Part shown: one piece after another, positions 8,756 to 17,788 of the stretch
Layout of the letters: each line of letters begins with the position of its first letter
How positions within the stretch are numbered: the first letter of the stretch is position 1
NCBI GenBank assembly: GCA_965202875.1
Contig: OZ241870.1
Coordinates: 1,612,001-1,676,000 of the forward strand
DNA: 64,000 nucleotides
Source of the DNA: HK1 sp965202875
GTDB lineage: Bacteria > Pseudomonadota > Gammaproteobacteria > HK1
Reading direction: 5' to 3'
Position numbers and translations under genes: made by a program
The notes under the pieces: generated by a model
Database searches by the model: none
What the model was told of the DNA's origin: nothing
Seen by the model: only the letters and a program-made list of their open reading frames with translations

Positions 8756-10120
8756 TCAGGAACGCCGCCTCCCGCCCGCCGACGTTGTATCCGCACCGGA
8801 ATCCGGCGTGCCGTCGGCCCCCGGTGCATCGGTGAGACACTCCGCAAGCCGCGTTTCCCGGCGCAGCCGCGCGAGGACCTCCGGCTCGATGCGGAACGTC
8901 ATCAAGCAGGCACCGTCGGCCTCCTCCACCTCTTCCACGACCCTTGCGTGCGCGTAGAGTGCCGCACGCAACCGCCCCTGTGAAGGCGGAACGCGCGCGA
9001 CCTGCATCATCCGCGCCCGCCCGGCGTGGGAGCGGATGGCTTCAACGACCAGATCCATCCCCTCCCCGGTCCCCGCGGAGGCGAGCACGCGCGCCGGCCG
9101 TTCGTCGGCGCCAAGCTCTGCGCGCGGCCATCCGGCTTCGGCTTCGGGACGGCCGGGGGCGAGGGCGTCGCATTTGTTGAACACCTCGATCCTGGGGACG
9201 TGGCCGCCGCCGATCGCCTGCAGCACGTCGTGCACGTCGCGAATCCTCTCGTGCCGATCCGGCGCCGTCGCATCGACGACGTGCACCAGAAGCCGCGCCT
9301 CCTTCGTCTCCTCGAGGGTCGCCCTGAACGCCGCGACCAGATCATGGGGCAACCGGCGGATGAATCCGACGGTGTCGGCAAGCACGACCGCTTCCCCGCC
9401 CCCGAGGTCGAGCCGGCGAAGCGTCGGATCGAGGGTCGCGAAAAGCCGGTTCTCGGCGAGGACGCCGGCGCCGGTGAGCCGGTTGAAGAGAGTCGACTTC
9501 CCCGCGTTGGTGTAGCCCACCAGCGCCACCACCGGAACGCCGGAGCGGGAGCGGGCCCGCCGGCTGAGGCGGCGGCGCGTGTACACGTGTTCCAGGCGCG
9601 CGCGCACGGTGCGGATACGCTTTTCGACGAGACGCCGATCCGTCTCCAACTGCGTCTCGCCCGGCCCGCGCAGACCGATCCCGCCCTTCTGGCGCTCCAG
9701 GTGCGTCCACCCTCTCACAAGCCTCGTGGACAGGTGTTCGAGCTGCGCGAGCTCCACCTGGAGCTTGCCTTCGAAGGTGCTCGCACGTTGCGCGAAGATG
9801 TCGAGGATCAAGGCGCGCCGGTCGAGGACCCGGCACTCGACGAGGCGTTCGAGGTTACGCTCCTGCGCCGGGCTCAACGGCTGGTCGAAGATGACGACCT
9901 CCGCCCCGTTCGACTCCACGGCCGCGCGTACCTCCTCGGCCTTGCCGGCGCCGATGAAGAACTTCGGGTCCGGGGCCCGCCCGGAATAGCGCACGACGCC
10001 GGCGGGACGCGCTCCGGCCGACTCCGCCAGCTCGCGAAACTCGTCGAATCCGCAGTCCGCGGCCGAGTCGTCGACGTGCACGAGCAGAGCCCGTTCGCCG
10101 GTCGCGGGTCTATCGAACAT
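8756..10120 (-). CDS. hflX: Ribosome-associated GTPase HflX
   Basis: HflX is a translational GTPase that binds the 50S subunit and splits stalled ribosomes. The 454-residue protein has the N-terminal HflX domain (residues 1-195, with FIGAGKAEE and GRGWTHLERQKGGIGLRGPGETQLETD-type signature around 140-160), then G1 GYTNAGKST (202-210), the G3 region with DTVGFIRRLPHDL, and G4 NKCD. It follows hfq in the conserved miaA-hfq-hflX order, separated here by an unusually long 440-bp gap. Confidence 0.96.
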   Translation of the reverse strand: MFDRPATGERALLVHVDDSAADCGFDEFRELAESAGARPAGVVRYSGRAPDPKFFIGAGKAEEVRAAVESNGAEVVIFDQPLSPAQERNLERLVECRVLDRRALILDIFAQRASTFEGKLQVELAQLEHLSTRLVRGWTHLERQKGGIGLRGPGETQLETDRRLVEKRIRTVRARLEHVYTRRRLSRRARSRSGVPVVALVGYTNAGKSTLFNRLTGAGVLAENRLFATLDPTLRRLDLGGGEAVVLADTVGFIRRLPHDLVAAFRATLEETKEARLLVHVVDATAPDRHERIRDVHDVLQAIGGGHVPRIEVFNKCDALAPGRPEAEAGWPRAELGADERPARVLASAGTGEGMDLVVEAIRSHAGRARMMQVARVPPSQGRLRAALYAHARVVEEVEEADGACLMTFRIEPEVLARLRRETRLAECLTDAPGADGTPDSGADTTSAGGRRRS

Positions 10121-10558
10121 CAGTGACTCGACGCACCACCGGGAGCGCCGCGCTCACGCACGGGGACGGAGCGCGGAACCGCTCGGGGATCCGGGAACGC
10201 CGAGTGGCGCACCGCCGATGCGCGGGAACCACACCGGAGAATCGAATCGGGCGGTCGTCGAGACCGCGCAACGCTCGCGCGTGGAGCCGCGTGTTCGTCC
10301 CGGATGTTTCGAGTCGAACCCCCTCCGCGCGACGCGCGCGGAGCCCCGGCCGGACAGCCGCTTCGACGCTCGTCTCGAAAATCCGCCTGATCGCCGGAGG
10401 CGGGGGAATGGCACGGCTCGACGGTCGGCTCGGAAACGTCGCCGTTTCGAAGAATCGAGAAATCAGGGGCCGGTGCACGCCACCGCCACATGCCCGACTC
10501 CGGCGCAAGGCACCACGGGCCGGCGCTCCCGGCCCGACGGCGGAGCCGATCCGCGGCT
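10121..10558. other. Long hflX-hfq spacer, no recognised gene
   Basis: In most relatives hfq and hflX are nearly contiguous. Here 438 bp separate them. Both strands carry open frames rich in arginine and serine without recognisable domains. No clear hairpin terminator was found by eye. Confidence 0.4.
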
Positions 10559-10930
10559 TCAGTGGCTTTCGGCCTCTTTCCGTACATGGTCCTCGCGAGG
10601 ATGCCTCGTCTCGCCCGAGCGGGGAGATCCCGTCTCGCCCGAGCGGGAGGATCTCGTCTCGTTCGAGCGGGGATGCCTCCTCTCGTCCGAGCGGGGATGC
10701 CTCGTCTCGTCCGAATGGGGAAGCTTCATGTTGCGGGAAGGCACCACGGTCGAAATCGCGTGCTTGTAGACCATCTGGCTGACGGAATTGCGAAGCACCA
10801 CGACAAATTGGTCGAACGACTCGATCTGGCCCTGAAGCTTGATGCCGTTGACGAGAAAGATGGAGACGGGCACCCGTTCCTTTCTGAGCATGTTGAGGAA
10901 TGGATCCTGCAACGATTGTCTGTTGTTCAC
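10559..10930 (-). CDS. hfq: RNA chaperone Hfq with a repetitive charged tail
   Basis: Hfq is a ring-shaped Sm-like hexamer that pairs small RNAs with mRNAs. The core (residues 1-70) is canonical: QSLQDPFLN, RVPVSIFLVNGIKLQGQIESFDQ (Sm1), and YKHAISTVVP (Sm2). The start is a GTG at 10930 with GGAGAA seven bases upstream; no ATG is available. After residue 70 the tail is about 50 residues of near-tandem eight-residue units (SDETRHPR, SDERRHPR, SNETRSSR, SGETGSPR, SGETRHPR) with no similarity to the usual Hfq tail. The tail is disordered and highly charged. Total length is 123 residues. Confidence 0.96.
   Translation of the reverse strand: MNNRQSLQDPFLNMLRKERVPVSIFLVNGIKLQGQIESFDQFVVVLRNSVSQMVYKHAISTVVPSRNMKLPHSDETRHPRSDERRHPRSNETRSSRSGETGSPRSGETRHPREDHVRKEAESH
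10595..10726. repeat. Short tandem repeat coding the Hfq C-terminal tail
   Basis: Roughly five copies of a 24-bp unit containing TCTCGTCCGAGCGGGGATG-like sequence. It lies in frame within hfq and encodes the R/SxETR-type octapeptide repeats. The copies differ by a few bases, so the array is not freshly expanded. Confidence 0.8.
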
Positions 10931-11000
10931 GGCTGTTCTCCGAATCGGCGCTGCTTGTTGTTTTCCAGGCTCCCTCCCGGAACGGCCGGTGCAGTATAGA

Positions 11001-12017
11001 TCATCGCCGCAACGACACTCCCTGAAGGAGCGAGGGATGCGCCACGGCCCCCGTACAGGACCCGGCGCACTCGACGAACGAGGCGGCGCACGCGGCGACG
11101 CGCTCCACGACGTCCGGAGCATGACCGTCGATGCGCACGGTGTTCCGCTCCGAGTGCAGCCACGTGAGCTGGCGCCGGGCGAGCTGGCGCGTCGCGGCGA
11201 TCGCCTGCGCCGCCATCTCCTCGCGCGTGCATCGTCCCGCGAGATACGTCCACACCTGCCGGTAACCGACCAGGCGCATCGAGGCGTTGCGCTCCGTCAG
11301 CCGCCAGCGCCGTTTCAGGTCGCGGACCTCCTCGATCAGGCCGGCGTCGAGCATCCGCAGGAACCGTGCCGCGATGTCCCGGTGGAGGGTGTCCCGATCC
11401 GCCGGCTCGATCACGATACGGCATACCGGCCCGGCGAGGCCGCCGCGGCGTCCGCGGGCGAGCAGCTCCGACATCGGCCGTCCGGTGAGCGCATGCACCT
11501 CCAGCGCCCTCTGGATGCGTTGCGGATCGTTCGGATGGATGCGGCGTGCCGACGGCGGATCGATGCCGGCAAGCCGCGCGTGCATCGCCGCCCACCCCGC
11601 GCGCGCCGCCTCGCGCTCGATCCCGGCCCGCACCGCGGGATCCGCCGCCGGCAGCGCCGCGAGGCCCCTGTCGAGCGCCCGGAAGTACAACCCGGTGCCG
11701 CCGACAAGAATCGGCACCCGCCCCGCGGCCCGGATGTCCGCGATCGCGCGCATGGCGTCGTCGCGGAACTCGGCTGCCGAGTAGCGTTCGTCCGGGTTGC
11801 GGATGTCGATGAGCCGGTGCGGCGCCCGGGCGAGCAATTCGCGGTCAGGCTTGCCCGTTCCTGCATCCAGGTGACGGAACACCAGCGCCGAGTCGACGCT
11901 CACGATCTCGTAGGGTCCGCGCGCCGCGAGCGCCGCCGCGACCGCGGTCTTGCCGGCTGCGGTGGGTCCCATGAGGAACACCACGGGCCCCGCTCCGCTA
12001 CGCCCCTCCTCCGCCAT
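11001..12017 (-). CDS. miaA: tRNA dimethylallyltransferase
   Basis: MiaA transfers a dimethylallyl group to A37 of tRNAs that read UNN codons. The protein is 338 residues. It shows the P-loop GPTAAGKT (residues 17-24), the SVDSALVFRHLDAGTGKP block, a GGTGLYFRAL motif, and PNDPQRIQRALEV, followed by the RQLARRQLTWLHSE tRNA-binding region. It sits between mutL and hfq as in other gammaproteobacteria and is probably cotranscribed with mutL (89 bp away). Confidence 0.96.
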   Translation of the reverse strand: MAEEGRSGAGPVVFLMGPTAAGKTAVAAALAARGPYEIVSVDSALVFRHLDAGTGKPDRELLARAPHRLIDIRNPDERYSAAEFRDDAMRAIADIRAAGRVPILVGGTGLYFRALDRGLAALPAADPAVRAGIEREAARAGWAAMHARLAGIDPPSARRIHPNDPQRIQRALEVHALTGRPMSELLARGRRGGLAGPVCRIVIEPADRDTLHRDIAARFLRMLDAGLIEEVRDLKRRWRLTERNASMRLVGYRQVWTYLAGRCTREEMAAQAIAATRQLARRQLTWLHSERNTVRIDGHAPDVVERVAACAASFVECAGSCTGAVAHPSLLQGVSLRR

Positions 12018-12106
12018 CGCCCCGCTTCAGGCCGGTGAGAGCACCCGGGCGCCCTCATTCCACGCAAGACCCGCGGTGGTCCGTCCTGAACCGGCGCCGT
12101 GCCCCG

Positions 12107-13882
12107 TCATCGCCGCGACGACGTGACGAAGAGACGACGTAGCGCCGCCTCGTCGACGGCCACCACCCCGGCGCTCAGCCTGCCCCCGAGCGCCGCTTCG
12201 ACGACGGCGCCGGCGCCGTCACCGGCGGGGGCCGATCCTGCAAGGGAGGCGAGCGCATCGGCAAGATCCGGGACCGCGCCCCGGGACTTCGCCCACGCGG
12301 CGACGGTGTCGAGCAGCTTCTCCGCCTCGATTCCGGCGAGGCAGGGGGGCACCGCCCGGAGGGTGAGGGCGTCTGGTGCGCCGCGGCGGATTTCGATCCC
12401 CAGCGACCGGAGCGAGGCGCCCGCCTCGTCCACCGCGTCGACGACCGCCTCGGGTGCCGTGCGGGTGTGCGGGATCAACAACGGACGCGACACCGGCGCA
12501 GAGGCTCGTGCGGCTTCATCGAGTCGGGCGCGCAGCAGTGCCTGGCGCGCCGCGCCGAATTCGATCAGCAGAAGTTGCCCGCGGCCGTCGACGAGGACGT
12601 AGTCGCCGAGGCGCATCCACCCCGGAGCGGCGCCGGGACCCGCGGCGCGGGGGGCCGCCGAGAGCGCAGCATACGCGGCAAGTTGATCGCGGACCTGGCC
12701 CGCGCCGGGACGCACGCCGCCGGCCGGACAAGACGTGCGCGCGGCGGTGCCGGCTCCCCATGCGGCAGTTCCTGCCACCGGTGCCGCAGCCTCCGGTTCC
12801 GGCGCGGTGGCTTCCGGAGGCGGCCCGCCGGCTTCCAGCGACAGGACCGCGGCCTCCGGCGGCGGTGCGTCCGGGGTGAGCCCGCCGAGTGCGCGCGAGA
12901 CCGTGTGGCGGACGAAATCGTGGACATGGCGCGGCTCGCGGAACCGGACTTCGTGCTTGGCAGGATGCACGTTGACGTCGACCGCGGCAGGCTCGACGCC
13001 GAGGTGCAGCACGAACGCCGGATACCCCGTGCCCGGCAGCGAATCCCCGAACCCGACGCGGACCGCGTGCCGCACGACGTCGTCGCGCACGCTGCGCCCG
13101 TTCACGAAGAGGAACTGAAGGTCCGGGCGGGGCCGCGCTGCGCCCGGCGGGGCCAGGAACCCGTGGATCGACAGGCCGCCCGCGTCGAAGGAGATATCGA
13201 GTGCGCTCGCCGCGAACGCCTCGCCGAGCAGGTGCGAGAGACGGCGGACAGGCCCCATGCGCCGCGTCGTCTCCATCACCTTCCGGGCGTCGTGGTGGAG
13301 CGTGAACGAGACGCCGGGACGTGCCAGGGCGAGCCGGCGTACCGCGTCTTCGACGTGGCGGAGCTCGGTGCGGGGGGTACGCAGGAACTTGCGCCGGGCC
13401 GGGACGTTGAAGAAGAGATCGCGCACCTCCACCGTCGTCCCGGTCTTCGATGCCGATGGCTCCATCGCGCCCACCATCCCGCCGTCGACACGCACCCGCG
13501 CGCCGCTCTCCGCCTCCCGCGGCCGGCTCTCCAGGGTGAGCCGCGACACCGAGGCGATGCTCGGCAGCGCCTCTCCGCGAAACCCCATGCTGGAGATACG
13601 GTCGAGATCTTCGAGTGTCGCGATCTTGCTGGTCGCATGGCGCGAAAGCGCGAGCACGAGCTCTCCGGCAGGGATCCCGAATCCGTCGTCGCGCACCCGG
13701 ATCAGCCGCGCCCCGCCCGTTTCGAGCTCGATGCCGATCGTCGTCGCATCCGCGTCGAGGGCGTTTTCCACGAGCTCCTTCACCACGGAGGCGGGGCGTT
13801 CCACGACCTCCCCCGCCGCGATCTGATTCGCCAGCACCCCCGAGAGCAGTCGGATCCGGCCCGGCGCCGCGGATTCACTCAT
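12107..13882 (-). CDS. mutL: DNA mismatch repair protein MutL
   Basis: MutL couples MutS mismatch recognition to strand incision. Starting at MSESAAPGRI (13882) gives 591 residues. The GHKL ATPase motifs are clear: NQIAAGEVVERPASVVKELV (residues 19-38), DDGFGI, ATSKI and MGFRGEALPSI. The C-terminal dimerisation domain lacks an obvious DQHAxxER endonuclease motif, as expected where MutH-type or other nicking is used. A nine-codon upstream extension to 13909 is unlikely. An alanine- and proline-rich linker separates the two halves. Confidence 0.96.
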   Translation of the reverse strand: MSESAAPGRIRLLSGVLANQIAAGEVVERPASVVKELVENALDADATTIGIELETGGARLIRVRDDGFGIPAGELVLALSRHATSKIATLEDLDRISSMGFRGEALPSIASVSRLTLESRPREAESGARVRVDGGMVGAMEPSASKTGTTVEVRDLFFNVPARRKFLRTPRTELRHVEDAVRRLALARPGVSFTLHHDARKVMETTRRMGPVRRLSHLLGEAFAASALDISFDAGGLSIHGFLAPPGAARPRPDLQFLFVNGRSVRDDVVRHAVRVGFGDSLPGTGYPAFVLHLGVEPAAVDVNVHPAKHEVRFREPRHVHDFVRHTVSRALGGLTPDAPPPEAAVLSLEAGGPPPEATAPEPEAAAPVAGTAAWGAGTAARTSCPAGGVRPGAGQVRDQLAAYAALSAAPRAAGPGAAPGWMRLGDYVLVDGRGQLLLIEFGAARQALLRARLDEAARASAPVSRPLLIPHTRTAPEAVVDAVDEAGASLRSLGIEIRRGAPDALTLRAVPPCLAGIEAEKLLDTVAAWAKSRGAVPDLADALASLAGSAPAGDGAGAVVEAALGGRLSAGVVAVDEAALRRLFVTSSRR

Positions 13883-13977
13883 TGCAACGATCACTCCCGG
13901 GCACCGCACCGATGCCGCCGCACATGACGAGTTTCAGGAATTCCGCCATCGAAAGGAACAGGTTCACTTTGCGCCGA

Positions 13978-15360
13978 TCATCCCTCGTGCGGCGGACCAC
14001 CGCTCCCGAACGCTTCGAATTCCGTCACCGATTCGATGTGGCTCGTGTGCGGGAACATGTCCACGAGGCCGGTGCGCGTCAGGCGGTATCCGTGCCCGTG
14101 CACGAGCCGCGCCGCATCGCGCGCGAGGGTGCCGGGATTGCACGAGACGTACACGATGCGGGACGGCGGCGCGAGGTGGAGGTGCTCGACGAGGGCGCCG
14201 GCCCCGGATCTCGGCGGGTCGACGAGCAACTTGTCCCATCCGCGGCGCAGCCATCCCCGCACCGTCTCTTCGTCATCCAGATCCGCCCGGTGGAACGATG
14301 CGGACAAGGCGTTACCGGCCGCGTTCGCCCGTGCGCGCTCGACCATCCCGGCGGCGGCCTCCAGTCCGGTCACGGCCGCCCCGCGCGCCGCCAGCGGCAG
14401 GCTGAAGTTGCCGAGGCCGCAATACGCATCGAGCACCCTCTCCCCCGGCGCGGGAGAGAGCATCGACACCACCCGCCGGACCAGGGCGCGGTTCACGCCT
14501 GCGTTGACCTGAACGAAGTCGAGCGGCGTGAAGGAAAGGCGGATCGCGTTGCCCCCCTCGCCGCCGGGAGAATCGGGCAAGTCGGAAGCCTCGGGCCTTT
14601 CGAGCGAATAATGCAGCCCCGAATGCGCATGAACACGCGGCCGGACGCTGGCCGCGCCGCCCGGCTGCAGCCAGACGGAGACCCCGTGCAAGGCCGCGAA
14701 CGCATCGATCGCGCCGAGATCGTCCGCCGAGAGCGGGTCGAGGTGGCGGATGACGAGGGTGGCCGCACCCTCCCCCGCCGCGACCTCGATCTGCGGGATC
14801 CTGGACTTCGCATCGAGCGAACCTGCAAGCTCTCGCAAGGGCATGTGGAGAGGACCGAGAGGGTCCGCGAGCACCTCGCAATCGGTGACGTCCGCGATCC
14901 GGTTCGCGCGCCGCTCGCGAAACCCCACCAGCGCTCCGTACCGGCCGGGGACGTGGCGTACCCCGAGCCGCGCCTTGCGCCGATATCGCCAGGGCGAACC
15001 CGCCAGCGGAGGCATGACCTGTGCGGCGGTGACCCTGGCGGTGGTCGAGAGCGCCGAGAGCAGCATCCTTTCCTTGTGGCGCAACTGTGCTTCGTGGGAC
15101 AGATGCTGGAGGCTGCAGCCGCCGCAGCGTTCGTAGAACCGGCACCGCGGCTCCACCCGGTCGGGGGACGGCTCGACGACCCCCTGCACGACCGCTTCGT
15201 CGAAGTCCCTGCGCCGTCTGACGCGCCGGCAGACGACCTCTTCTCCCGGAAGCGCGCCGCTGACGAACGCCACCTTGCCGTCGATGCGGCCCACCCCGCG
15301 CCCGTCCACGTCGAGATCATGGATGCGCACGACGTACGTTTTCGGTGGCGGAGGGGACAA
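13978..15360 (-). CDS. rlmD: 23S rRNA (uracil-1939-C5)-methyltransferase
   Basis: RlmD methylates U1939 of 23S rRNA using SAM and carries a [4Fe-4S] cluster. The 460-residue protein has an N-terminal TRAM domain (VVRIHDLDVDGRGVGRIDGK), the cluster cysteines C73, C79, C82 (CRFYERCGGC) and C161, then the SAM-binding motif VLDAYCGLGNFSLPLA. The catalytic region is VDPPRSG and YVSCNPGTLARD. A TTG at 15360, three bases after the previous gene's stop, is the likely start. It forms an operon with the upstream exonuclease. Confidence 0.93.
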   Translation of the reverse strand: MSPPPPKTYVVRIHDLDVDGRGVGRIDGKVAFVSGALPGEEVVCRRVRRRRDFDEAVVQGVVEPSPDRVEPRCRFYERCGGCSLQHLSHEAQLRHKERMLLSALSTTARVTAAQVMPPLAGSPWRYRRKARLGVRHVPGRYGALVGFRERRANRIADVTDCEVLADPLGPLHMPLRELAGSLDAKSRIPQIEVAAGEGAATLVIRHLDPLSADDLGAIDAFAALHGVSVWLQPGGAASVRPRVHAHSGLHYSLERPEASDLPDSPGGEGGNAIRLSFTPLDFVQVNAGVNRALVRRVVSMLSPAPGERVLDAYCGLGNFSLPLAARGAAVTGLEAAAGMVERARANAAGNALSASFHRADLDDEETVRGWLRRGWDKLLVDPPRSGAGALVEHLHLAPPSRIVYVSCNPGTLARDAARLVHGHGYRLTRTGLVDMFPHTSHIESVTEFEAFGSGGPPHEG

Positions 15361-15363
15361 GCG

Positions 15364-16170
15364 CTACGACCCTTCGTCCAACGCCGCGCGAGAATCACGC
15401 TCCCCCTCCCACGCCCGGAGAAACCCCGCGAGATGGGTGCGCTCGTCGCCTCCCAGCGCCTCCCGCACGACCTTGCATTCGCGTTCGTACGCATCGCTCG
15501 AGAGCCGCCCGCGCATCAGCTCGTAGCGCAGGTACACGAGAAACGTATTCAGCGCGTCGGTTTCACAGTACGCGCGTATCCGATCGATCCCGCCCTCGAC
15601 GTACGCCTCCCACACCCTGGAGCCGTCCATCCCCGGCTTGCCCGGAAAGCCCAGCATCTGCGCGACCTCGTCGAGCGGAGCGAACGCGCGGGGCTGGTAG
15701 CCGGCGAGCACGTCCATGAGATCGGTATGGCGCGCGTGAAAGCGGTTGAGGTAGTTGTTCCAGCGAAAGTCCCGATCGTCGTCGCCGGAGCCCCAGTAGC
15801 GCGGGGCGCTCACCCCGTGCAGCAACGCCCGGTAGTGCAGGACCGGGAGGTCGAAGCCGCCGCCGTTCCACGAGACGAGGTTCGGCGAATACTGATCGAT
15901 GCCCTGGAAGAACCTCTCCACGAGCTCCCGCTCCGACGACCCGGCGCTCCCGAGGGACCAGACCCGGAAGCGCTTCGCAGTGCGCAGCACCACCGCGATC
16001 GCCACGATCCGATGCAGGTGGTGGCGCATCAGCTCCGTCCCGGAACTCTGCTGCCGTCGTTGCTGCATGACCCGCGCGACCTCGGTGTCGCCGAGTCCTT
16101 CGAGCGCAAGCAACCGGCGCCCCGACTCGACGTCGGGCACCGTCTCGACGTCGAACGCGAGAACGTTCAC
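15364..16170 (-). CDS. Predicted 3'-5' exonuclease, PolB-like fold
   Basis: A 268-residue DnaQ/RNase H-fold protein of the PolB-like predicted exonuclease family. The N-terminal FDVETVPD gives the first catalytic DxE (D7, E9). LVSWNGGGFDLPVLHYRAL supplies the second acidic motif, and AYCETDALNTFLVYLR the third. The family is conserved in proteobacteria and thought to act on DNA, but its role is not settled. It precedes rlmD with a three-base gap. Confidence 0.85.
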   Translation of the reverse strand: MNVLAFDVETVPDVESGRRLLALEGLGDTEVARVMQQRRQQSSGTELMRHHLHRIVAIAVVLRTAKRFRVWSLGSAGSSERELVERFFQGIDQYSPNLVSWNGGGFDLPVLHYRALLHGVSAPRYWGSGDDDRDFRWNNYLNRFHARHTDLMDVLAGYQPRAFAPLDEVAQMLGFPGKPGMDGSRVWEAYVEGGIDRIRAYCETDALNTFLVYLRYELMRGRLSSDAYERECKVVREALGGDERTHLAGFLRAWEGERDSRAALDEGS

Positions 16171-16323
16171 TCAGGGCGTCCGGCGCAACGCAAGCCGCGG
16201 CGCGACGGCGAGGGTGCCGCCGACGGCTTCGCGACCGGCAGAACCAGAGAGGGGATCACCGCGTCCTCCCGGCCGGTGCTCGCGGGATGGCAGCCGCGGC
16301 GGAGCCCGGCTTCGCTGAACCCC

Positions 16324-16565
16324 AACCCGGCATAGCCGGAACCAAACGCCGATTGCGAACCTGGGAGCGCGGGCGTCCTGCCCGCTTTCCCATCTGGCGG
16401 GCCTCCGGCGGCGGACCTGCGGTCCGCGCTTGCGGGCGGGACGCCCGTGTCCCAAAGGAACACGCCGATCCCGGGACGCGCCGCTCCCGGGCATCCTGCA
16501 TCGGGGAGCCGGCAGCCGGGCGGCGGACAATTCTTCCGCGTTTTGTCGAAGACTTCATGGGTATG
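16324..16565. repeat. Dispersed intergenic repeat, interrupted copy
   Basis: The left half (16324-16357) contains the hairpin CCGGCATAGCCGG followed by AACCAAACGCC. The right half (16523-16565) contains TTTTGTCGAAGACTTCATGG. Related copies lie at 43841-43911 (reverse orientation) and 62351-62420, with a partial one at 58191-58219. In those copies the two halves are adjacent. Here they are separated by about 165 bp carrying an imperfect inverted repeat (16364-16386 and 16430-16451). The repeat abuts the shortened end of rimI. Confidence 0.75.
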
Positions 16566-16947
16566 GAACCATCGAGCCGTAGAGGCCTGCCGCGGCGGCG
16601 TTGCCCGGACGCACCTCCTGCAGCACCGCGCCGGTGGGATGGGAGCGGGAGACCTCGATCGAGTACGCGAGCAGGCGCCGGCCGACGCTCCGGCGATGCT
16701 GCTGCCGGCGCACGCGGAGGTTGAGCAGGCGCGATTCGCCGGCCGCGAGCTGCAGGATCCCGTATGCGTTCACCACGCCGTCCGCTTCGAGCACTTGGCA
16801 ATCGCAGCCGGCCCGCAGGCGGCCCCGGAAACTCTCCGCCGGCCAGGGAAAGCCGTACGCGCCGCGCTCGATCGACACGGCGTCGTCAAGATCCGCCTGC
16901 CGCATCGGGCGACACGCGATCCCGGACGTACGGGAGGCCGCGTTCAC
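16555..16947 (-). CDS. rimI: RimI-like ribosomal protein S18 alanine N-acetyltransferase, shortened
   Basis: A GNAT-fold acetyltransferase. IERGAYGFPWPAESFR and the ESRLLNLRVRRQQHRRSVGRRLL acetyl-CoA loop match RimI, which acetylates the N-terminus of ribosomal protein S18. The start is a GTG at 16947 overlapping the stop of the glycosylase gene; an internal ATG at about 16905 is an alternative. The protein stops after about 130 residues at AGLYGSMVPYP, before the final GNAT strands (normally LYE..GF...R..YY). The lost end coincides with the dispersed repeat, so the gene was probably truncated by it. It may be inactive. Confidence 0.75.
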   Translation of the reverse strand: MNAASRTSGIACRPMRQADLDDAVSIERGAYGFPWPAESFRGRLRAGCDCQVLEADGVVNAYGILQLAAGESRLLNLRVRRQQHRRSVGRRLLAYSIEVSRSHPTGAVLQEVRPGNAAAAGLYGSMVPYP

Positions 16948-17753
16948 GGAGCGGACACGGCCGCGCCTTCGGCGAGCATCGTACGGAGCCGCACCAGATC
17001 GTCCCACGCCTTGCGCTTCTCAAGGGGGCTGCGCAGATAGTATGCCGGGTGGTACGTCACCAGCACCGGCAGGCCGCCGTCTCCGTCGTACCGGTGCACT
17101 CGACCGCGAAGCTCCCCGACCGACTTCGTCGTCGACAGGAGCGACTGGGCCGCCACTCTCCCGGCCGCGACGAGCAGACGCGGAGAAACCGCCTCGATCT
17201 GGCGTTCGAGGTATCCCGAGCAGGCGGCGGTCTCCTCCGCGTGAGGGTCGCGGTTGTGCGGCGGCCGGCACTTGACGATGTTCGCGATGTACACGTCGCC
17301 ACGCCCGAGGCCGATGGCCGCCAGCATCGCGTCGAGCAGCTTGCCGGCGCGTCCGACGAAGGGTTCGCCCCGGGCGTCTTCTTCCGCCCCCGGCGCCTCC
17401 CCGACGACCATGCAGGCCACGCCCGGGCGTCCCACGCCGAACACGGTCCGCCTGCGCGTTCGGTGCAGCGCGCACTTGCGGCAGGCGCGCACTTCCGCGT
17501 CGACCGTCTCCAGGGCCTGCGCTGCCGGAGTCTGTGCCGCCGGGCACTGTGCTTGAGGAACCGGGGCTTGAAAGGCTTGCACCCGCGCGGTCCGGGCTTG
17601 AGCGGCCGGGGCGGCGAGAGCGGCCGCTCCCCCGGCGCCGGTCCCGGCTCCGATCTCCGGGATCTCCGCCTGCCCCGCTGGACGGACGTTGCCACGCCGT
17701 ACCCACACCGGGATCCCCATCGCGTCAAGATGGGCGCGGAATGGATGCGGCAC
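16944..17753 (-). CDS. Uracil-DNA glycosylase, family 4
   Basis: Family 4 UDGs remove uracil from DNA and bind a [4Fe-4S] cluster. Visible motifs are the first cluster cysteines (RACRKCALH), motif 1 VVGEAPGAEEDARGEPFVG, NIVKCRPPHNRDP, and motif 2 VTYHPAYYLR. The N-terminal 80 residues are an alanine- and glutamine-rich linker often seen in these proteins after the MGIPVWVRR start segment. The GTG at 17753 has GGAGAG five bases upstream and begins just before HPFRAHLDAMGIPVWV. A longer frame to 17873 would overlap pssA. It overlaps rimI downstream. Confidence 0.88.
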   Translation of the reverse strand: MPHPFRAHLDAMGIPVWVRRGNVRPAGQAEIPEIGAGTGAGGAAALAAPAAQARTARVQAFQAPVPQAQCPAAQTPAAQALETVDAEVRACRKCALHRTRRRTVFGVGRPGVACMVVGEAPGAEEDARGEPFVGRAGKLLDAMLAAIGLGRGDVYIANIVKCRPPHNRDPHAEETAACSGYLERQIEAVSPRLLVAAGRVAAQSLLSTTKSVGELRGRVHRYDGDGGLPVLVTYHPAYYLRSPLEKRKAWDDLVRLRTMLAEGAAVSAP

Positions 17754-17788
17754 CTCGCTCTCCGGACCGTGAGCTTGAGGACCGACGC

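Noticed and set aside
13615..16335. A 906-codon open frame on the plus strand
   Set aside because: It runs antisense to mutL, rlmD and the exonuclease. High GC makes long antisense frames common, and the translation is low complexity.
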